A stretch of DNA of 9,666 bases from an uncultured Clostridia bacterium (GTDB lineage: Bacteria; Bacillota; Clostridia; Christensenellales; Borkfalkiaceae). Positions 5,395 to 9,666 of this stretch are shown piece by piece (the stretch's first letter is position 1; each line of letters starts with the position of its first letter). Both the position numbers and the translations under genes were made by a program. Where the stretch lies: positions 1-9,666 of the forward strand of contig CAMNIW010000038.1 in NCBI GenBank assembly GCA_946540675.1, given 5' to 3'. A model generated the notes under the pieces. That model saw nothing but the letters and a program-made list of their open reading frames with translations. It ran no database searches and had not been told where the DNA came from.

Positions 5395-8300
5395 TGGTCT
5401 ATCGCATTTACGTGGAAAAGAGAGAAGGACTCAGGAACGAAGCGTCGGCGCTTTTTGCCGAACTTAACGGACTTCTCGGCATAAAGGCTTTGACTTCGGT
5501 AAGGGTGCTTAACCGCTACGACGTCGAAAACATCTCGGAAGAACTGTTTTCGGAAGCGGTGAAAACGGTATTTTCCGAGCCGCAACTCGACGTCGCGACC
5601 GAAGAACTCGACGACAAAGGCGGTTACGTCTTCGCGGTGGAATATCTTCCCGGGCAGTTCGACCAGCGCGCGGATTCGGCGGAGCAGTGCATACAGATAA
5701 TATCTTGCGGCGAGCGTCCGCTCATACGCACGGCGAAGGTCTACGTTCTTTGCGGCGACCTTTCGGCGGAAGATATAGCGGCGGTCAAAAAATACGTCAT
5801 AAACCCCGTCGAAGCGAGAGAAGCGGCGCTCGTTAAACCCGAAACTCTCGTCGTTAAATACGTCGTTCCCGAAAAAGTCGCGGTGTTAGACGGTTTTACA
5901 TCCTACACGGACGGCGAACTTTCGGAGTTCATAAAAAAATACGGGCTTGCGATGGATCTCGACGACGTGCGTTTTTGCAGGGATTACTTTGTTTCGGAGA
6001 AGAGAGATCCGACGATAACCGAAATAAAGATGATAGACACTTATTGGTCGGATCACTGCCGTCACACCACCTTTTTGACGACGATAGACGGCGTGAAATT
6101 TTCCGACGGACTTCTCGAAAAGGCGTACAGGGAATACCTTGACGGAAGAAAGGAGATAGACAGGACAAAGCCTGTAAACCTTATGGATATAGGCACTCTC
6201 GCGGCAAAAGTGCTCAAAAAACGCGGACTTCTGACCAAACTCGACGAATCCGAAGAGATAAACGCCTGTACCGTAAAGATAGAGATAGAAGTCGACGGCG
6301 AAAAACAGCCGTGGCTGTTGCTTTTCAAAAACGAAACCCACAACCACCCGACGGAGATAGAACCGTTCGGCGGAGCGGCGACCTGCATAGGGGGAGCCAT
6401 AAGAGATCCGCTTTCGGGCAGGTCTTACGTATACGCCGCGATGCGCGTTACGGGTGCGGGCGATCCGACCGTTCCCGTGGCGGAAACTTTAAGCGGAAAA
6501 CTTCCGCAAAGAAAGATAGTAACGACCGCGGCGGCGGGATATTCGTCTTACGGCAACCAGATAGGTCTTGCGACGGGTATGGTGGACGAAATATATCACC
6601 CCGGATACGTCGCGAAGCGTATGGAGATAGGCGCGGTCATAGCGGCGACGCCGCAGGCAAACGTCAGGAGAGAACGCCCCGAAGACGGCGACGTCGTGAT
6701 ACTTCTCGGCGGCAGGACGGGGCGCGACGGCATAGGCGGCGCGACGGGTTCGTCCAAGGCGCACAACGCTCACTCGGTAGAGACGTGCGGCGCGGAAGTG
6801 CAGAAAGGCAACGCGCCTGAAGAAAGAAAACTTCAAAGGTTGTTTCGGAACGCCGAAGCGGCAAAGATGATAAAGCGCTGTAACGATTTCGGCGCGGGCG
6901 GCGTATCGGTAGCGGTGGGAGAACTCGCCGACGGGCTCGACATAAATCTCGACGCGGTGCCCAAGAAATACGAAGGACTTGACGGCACCGAACTCGCCAT
7001 ATCCGAATCTCAGGAAAGGATGGCGGTGGTCGTAGAGAAAAAGGACGTAGACGCGTTTATGGCTATCGCGGAAAAGGAAAATCTCGAAGCGACGGTCATC
7101 GCGACGGTCACAAAAGAACCGAGACTTAAAATGCGCTGGAAAGGCAGGACGATCGTCGACGTTTCGAGAGAGTTTCTCAATTCCAACGGCGCGGAAAAGC
7201 ATATAACGGTCTCGCCCGAAAAACCCAAGGACGTAAACAGAGAAAAGGCGACCGACTTTACGACTTCTTACAAAAAACTTCTCGGAGATCTCAACGTCTG
7301 CTCGAAACGCGGACTTTCCGAGAGATTCGATTCGACCATAGGCGCGGGCACCGTGCTGATGCCTTTCGGGGGCAAGTATCAACTCACGCCCATACAGGCG
7401 ATGGTACATAAGATCTCGGTCGAAAAAGGGCATACGGACGACTGTTCGTTTATGTCCTGGGGTTATAACCCGTATATATCCGAAAAGAGCCCGTATCACG
7501 GCGCGTATCTCGCCGTCGTGGAAAGTCTTTGCAAACTCGTCGCGACGGGCGCGGAGTTTAAGGACGTATATCTCACTTTTCAGGAATACTTCGAGAAGCC
7601 TATGAAAGATCCGACCCGTTGGGGCAAACCCTTCGCGGCTCTTCTCGGCGCGTACAAGGCGCAGACCGAATACGGAGTGGCGGCGATAGGCGGCAAGGAC
7701 TCTATGAGCGGTTCGTTCGAGAAACTCGACGTTCCCCCGACTCTCGTATCCTTTGCGGTCACGACGGGAAAAACCGACGACGTTATTTCCAACGAATTCA
7801 AGAACGTCGGCGGCAAAGTAGTCGTGCTTTTCCCCGAATACGATAAAGACGGACTTCCGACGGCGGACTCGGTAAAGGCGAATTTCGAAAAAGTCACTTC
7901 GCTTATGCGAAGCGGCAAGATATATTCGGCAAACACCCCCGTTTACGGCGGCATAGCCGAAGTCGTGGCAAAGGCGGCGTTCGGCAACGGATACGGATTC
8001 GACTATTCCGAAAAATTCCCGCTCGATAAAATTTTCGCTTATTCCTACGGCGCGTTCGTTCTCGAGACGGAAGAAGATATAGGCGAATATCTCGGCACGA
8101 TAACGGGCGGCGGCGACTTTACCTACGGCAAAGCCGAAGTCGATAGCAAGACCGCGAAGGATATATACGAAGGAAGACTCGAAAGCGTCTATCCGTGTAT
8201 GGAAACCGAAAACGTAAAACGTTATGAAAATTTCTCGTACAAAGCGGATAAGATCCTTGTACCGAAGTTCATAACCGAGACGCCCAAAGCGCTTATCCCC

Positions 8301-9086
8301 GTATTCCCGGGCACCAACTGCGAATACGACACGGCAAAGGCTCTCGAAGACGCCGGAGCAAAAGCCGAAATATTCGTCGTAAACAACCTTACGGCGGACG
8401 GCATATCGAGAAGCGTGGAAGAGTTTGCGAAGAAACTCAAAGAATCGCAGATCGTGTTTATTCCCGGCGGCTTTTCGGGCGGCGACGAACCGGACGGTTC
8501 GGGCAAGTTCATAATGGCGTTCTTCAAAAACCGCGACGTAAAAGACGGCGTGGAAGACCTGCTCGGCAACCGCGACGGACTTATGGCGGGCATATGCAAC
8601 GGATTCCAGGCTCTCATCAAACTCGGACTCGTGCCTTTCGGTAAGATAATCGACGCCGACGAAAACTGTCCGACGCTCACCTTCAACAAGATAGCGCGTC
8701 ACCAATCCAAACTCGTCAGGGTAAGGGTGGCGTCCGACAAGTCCCCGTGGCTTAAAGGCGTAAACGTCGGCGACGTGTTCACCGTGCCCGTATCTCACGG
8801 CGAAGGCAGGTTCTACTGCTCGGACGACGTCGTGCGCGCGCTCGCGGAGAACGGACAAATTGCGACGCAATACGTCGATTTAAGCGGCAACGCGACCGAC
8901 GACGTAAGATTTAATCCCAACGCTTCGGCGTTTGCGATAGAAGGCATAACTTCGCCCGACGGAAGAGTGTTCGGCAAGATGGGACACAGCGAGAGAAAAG
9001 GTAACGGACTTTATAAAAACGTAAGCGGAAATTTCGATATGAAAATGTTCGAATCCGCCGTAAAATATTTTAAAGGAGAAAGGTAA
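5394..9086 (+). CDS. purL: Phosphoribosylformylglycinamidine synthase, single-chain
   Basis: PurL converts FGAR to FGAM with ATP and glutamine, the step before PurM. At 1230 residues it fuses what Bacillus splits into PurS, PurL and PurQ. The N-terminal 150 or so residues are a PurS-like region. The linker carries DHCRHTTF (220-227). The synthase core has NETHNHPTEIEPFGG (313-327), a GAGGVS motif in the middle, and GGKDSMSG (766-773) in the second half. A class I glutamine amidotransferase domain starts near 966 with ALIPVFPGTNCEYD. Its nucleophile is C1068 in GICNGF. H1135 lies in VSHGEG, and H1198 and E1200 in GHSER match the catalytic His-x-Glu of the family. It fits the clostridial/streptococcal clade (TIGR01857, from memory), slightly shorter than E. 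coli PurL. ATG 5394 overlaps the purD stop (TAATG) and has AAAGGAG at 5382-5388, spacer 5, so translation is likely coupled to purD. Confidence 0.97.
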   Translation: MVYRIYVEKREGLRNEASALFAELNGLLGIKALTSVRVLNRYDVENISEELFSEAVKTVFSEPQLDVATEELDDKGGYVFAVEYLPGQFDQRADSAEQCIQIISCGERPLIRTAKVYVLCGDLSAEDIAAVKKYVINPVEAREAALVKPETLVVKYVVPEKVAVLDGFTSYTDGELSEFIKKYGLAMDLDDVRFCRDYFVSEKRDPTITEIKMIDTYWSDHCRHTTFLTTIDGVKFSDGLLEKAYREYLDGRKEIDRTKPVNLMDIGTLAAKVLKKRGLLTKLDESEEINACTVKIEIEVDGEKQPWLLLFKNETHNHPTEIEPFGGAATCIGGAIRDPLSGRSYVYAAMRVTGAGDPTVPVAETLSGKLPQRKIVTTAAAGYSSYGNQIGLATGMVDEIYHPGYVAKRMEIGAVIAATPQANVRRERPEDGDVVILLGGRTGRDGIGGATGSSKAHNAHSVETCGAEVQKGNAPEERKLQRLFRNAEAAKMIKRCNDFGAGGVSVAVGELADGLDINLDAVPKKYEGLDGTELAISESQERMAVVVEKKDVDAFMAIAEKENLEATVIATVTKEPRLKMRWKGRTIVDVSREFLNSNGAEKHITVSPEKPKDVNREKATDFTTSYKKLLGDLNVCSKRGLSERFDSTIGAGTVLMPFGGKYQLTPIQAMVHKISVEKGHTDDCSFMSWGYNPYISEKSPYHGAYLAVVESLCKLVATGAEFKDVYLTFQEYFEKPMKDPTRWGKPFAALLGAYKAQTEYGVAAIGGKDSMSGSFEKLDVPPTLVSFAVTTGKTDDVISNEFKNVGGKVVVLFPEYDKDGLPTADSVKANFEKVTSLMRSGKIYSANTPVYGGIAEVVAKAAFGNGYGFDYSEKFPLDKIFAYSYGAFVLETEEDIGEYLGTITGGGDFTYGKAEVDSKTAKDIYEGRLESVYPCMETENVKRYENFSYKADKILVPKFITETPKALIPVFPGTNCEYDTAKALEDAGAKAEIFVVNNLTADGISRSVEEFAKKLKESQIVFIPGGFSGGDEPDGSGKFIMAFFKNRDVKDGVEDLLGNRDGLMAGICNGFQALIKLGLVPFGKIIDADENCPTLTFNKIARHQSKLVRVRVASDKSPWLKGVNVGDVFTVPVSHGEGRFYCSDDVVRALAENGQIATQYVDLSGNATDDVRFNPNASAFAIEGITSPDGRVFGKMGHSERKGNGLYKNVSGNFDMKMFESAVKYFKGER

Positions 9087-9087
9087 A

Positions 9088-9666
9088 ATGGCATACTTAT
9101 CCGACATTGAAATCGCTCAGCAAAACGAGATGCGGCCGATAACCAAAGTCGCTAAGACCGCGGGCATCGACGAAAAGTATCTCGAACAGTACGGCAAGTA
9201 CAAGGCAAAGATCGACTATTCGCTTTTGAAAGAGAGCAAAAGAAAGGACGGGAAACTTATTCTCGTCACGGCGATAACCCCGACTCCCGCGGGCGAAGGA
9301 AAGACGACTACCACGATAGGGCTTGCCGACGGACTTAAAAGAATAGGCAAAAACGTAATGGTCGCTCTTCGCGAGCCGTCGCTGGGACCTGTGTTCGGCG
9401 TAAAAGGCGGCGCGGCAGGCGGCGGATACGCGCAGGTCGTTCCTATGGAAGACATCAACCTGCACTTTACGGGCGACTTCCACGCGATAGGCGCGGCAAA
9501 CAATCTTCTCGCCGCGATGCTCGACAACCATATATATCAGGGCAACGCCCTTAATATCGACCCGAGAAGGATAACCTGGAAGAGATGCGTCGATATGAAC
9601 GACCGTCAACTCCGTTTCATTACCGACGGGCTCGGCGGCAGGGTAAACGGTGTTCCGAGAGAAGAC
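9088..9666 (+). CDS. fhs: Formate-tetrahydrofolate ligase, 5' part (cut by window end)
   Basis: Fhs makes 10-formyl-tetrahydrofolate from formate, ATP and tetrahydrofolate. This is the formyl donor used by PurN and the AICAR transformylase earlier in the window. Only the first 193 residues of about 555 are present, still in frame at the last base. The N-terminus MAYLSDIEIAQ is typical. ITPTPAGEGKTTTTIGL (63-79) contains the family's ATP-binding loop. REPSLGPVFGVKGGAAGGG (95-113) and DFHAIGAANNLLAA (130-143) are strongly conserved Fhs segments. The ATG at 9088 is one base after the purL stop, with AAAGGAG at 9072-9078, spacer 9. Its place suggests one-carbon supply expressed together with the enzymes that use it. 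The enzyme is also part of the acetogenic Wood-Ljungdahl pathway, but no other gene of that pathway is visible. Confidence 0.96.
   Translation, partial: MAYLSDIEIAQQNEMRPITKVAKTAGIDEKYLEQYGKYKAKIDYSLLKESKRKDGKLILVTAITPTPAGEGKTTTTIGLADGLKRIGKNVMVALREPSLGPVFGVKGGAAGGGYAQVVPMEDINLHFTGDFHAIGAANNLLAAMLDNHIYQGNALNIDPRRITWKRCVDMNDRQLRFITDGLGGRVNGVPRED

Noticed and set aside
6489..8870. 793-codon open frame on the - strand across purL
   Set aside because: It lies wholly inside the well-supported purL. Its composition is Arg/Phe/Val/Tyr-rich without a recognisable domain, as expected when the sense-strand codon bias avoids codons that give antisense stops.

Overview
The window is a block of de novo purine biosynthesis genes, all on the + strand: purM, purN, a purO-type IMP cyclohydrolase, a stand-alone AICAR formyltransferase, purD, a full-length purL, and the first 193 codons of fhs. 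Base composition is near 50% GC. Ribosome sites are strong (AAAGGAG or GGAGG), and Ile ATA and Arg AGG/AGA codons are frequent. Together with the gene types (large one-chain PurL, separate AICAR transformylase plus PurO-like cyclohydrolase, Fhs) this suggests a Clostridia-like member of the Bacillota, possibly an uncultured gut lineage. That placement is inference, because no rRNA is present.

Layout: 1-237 is non-coding and holds three copies of a short structured repeat, then an A/T-rich leader and the purM ribosome site. 238-3815 is a tight four-gene block (purM, purN, purO-like, AICAR transformylase) with junctions of -1 to 17 bases. 3816-4128 is a 313-base gap that carries two diverged tandem copies (about 105 bases each) of a longer form of the same repeat. 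4129-9666 is a second tight block (purD, purL, fhs) with overlapping or 1-base junctions; fhs runs off the end.

How the genes work together: PurD makes GAR from phosphoribosylamine, PurN formylates it, PurL amidates FGAR with glutamine nitrogen, and PurM closes the imidazole ring to AIR. After steps not encoded here, the transformylase formylates AICAR to FAICAR and the PurO-like enzyme closes the second ring to IMP. Fhs makes 10-formyl-tetrahydrofolate from formate, the one-carbon donor needed by both PurN and the transformylase, so cofactor supply is linked to both consumers. PurF, PurE/K, PurC and PurB are not in the window.

The two points most worth a second look are (1) replacement of the usual bifunctional PurH by two separate proteins, a eukaryote-ATIC-like transformylase and an archaeal-type cyclohydrolase, and (2) the intergenic repeat family, whose copies keep the same set of hairpins although their sequences differ, including a stem closed by A-T, C-G or G-C in different copies. 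No transposase, integrase, CRISPR array, tRNA or rRNA was seen.
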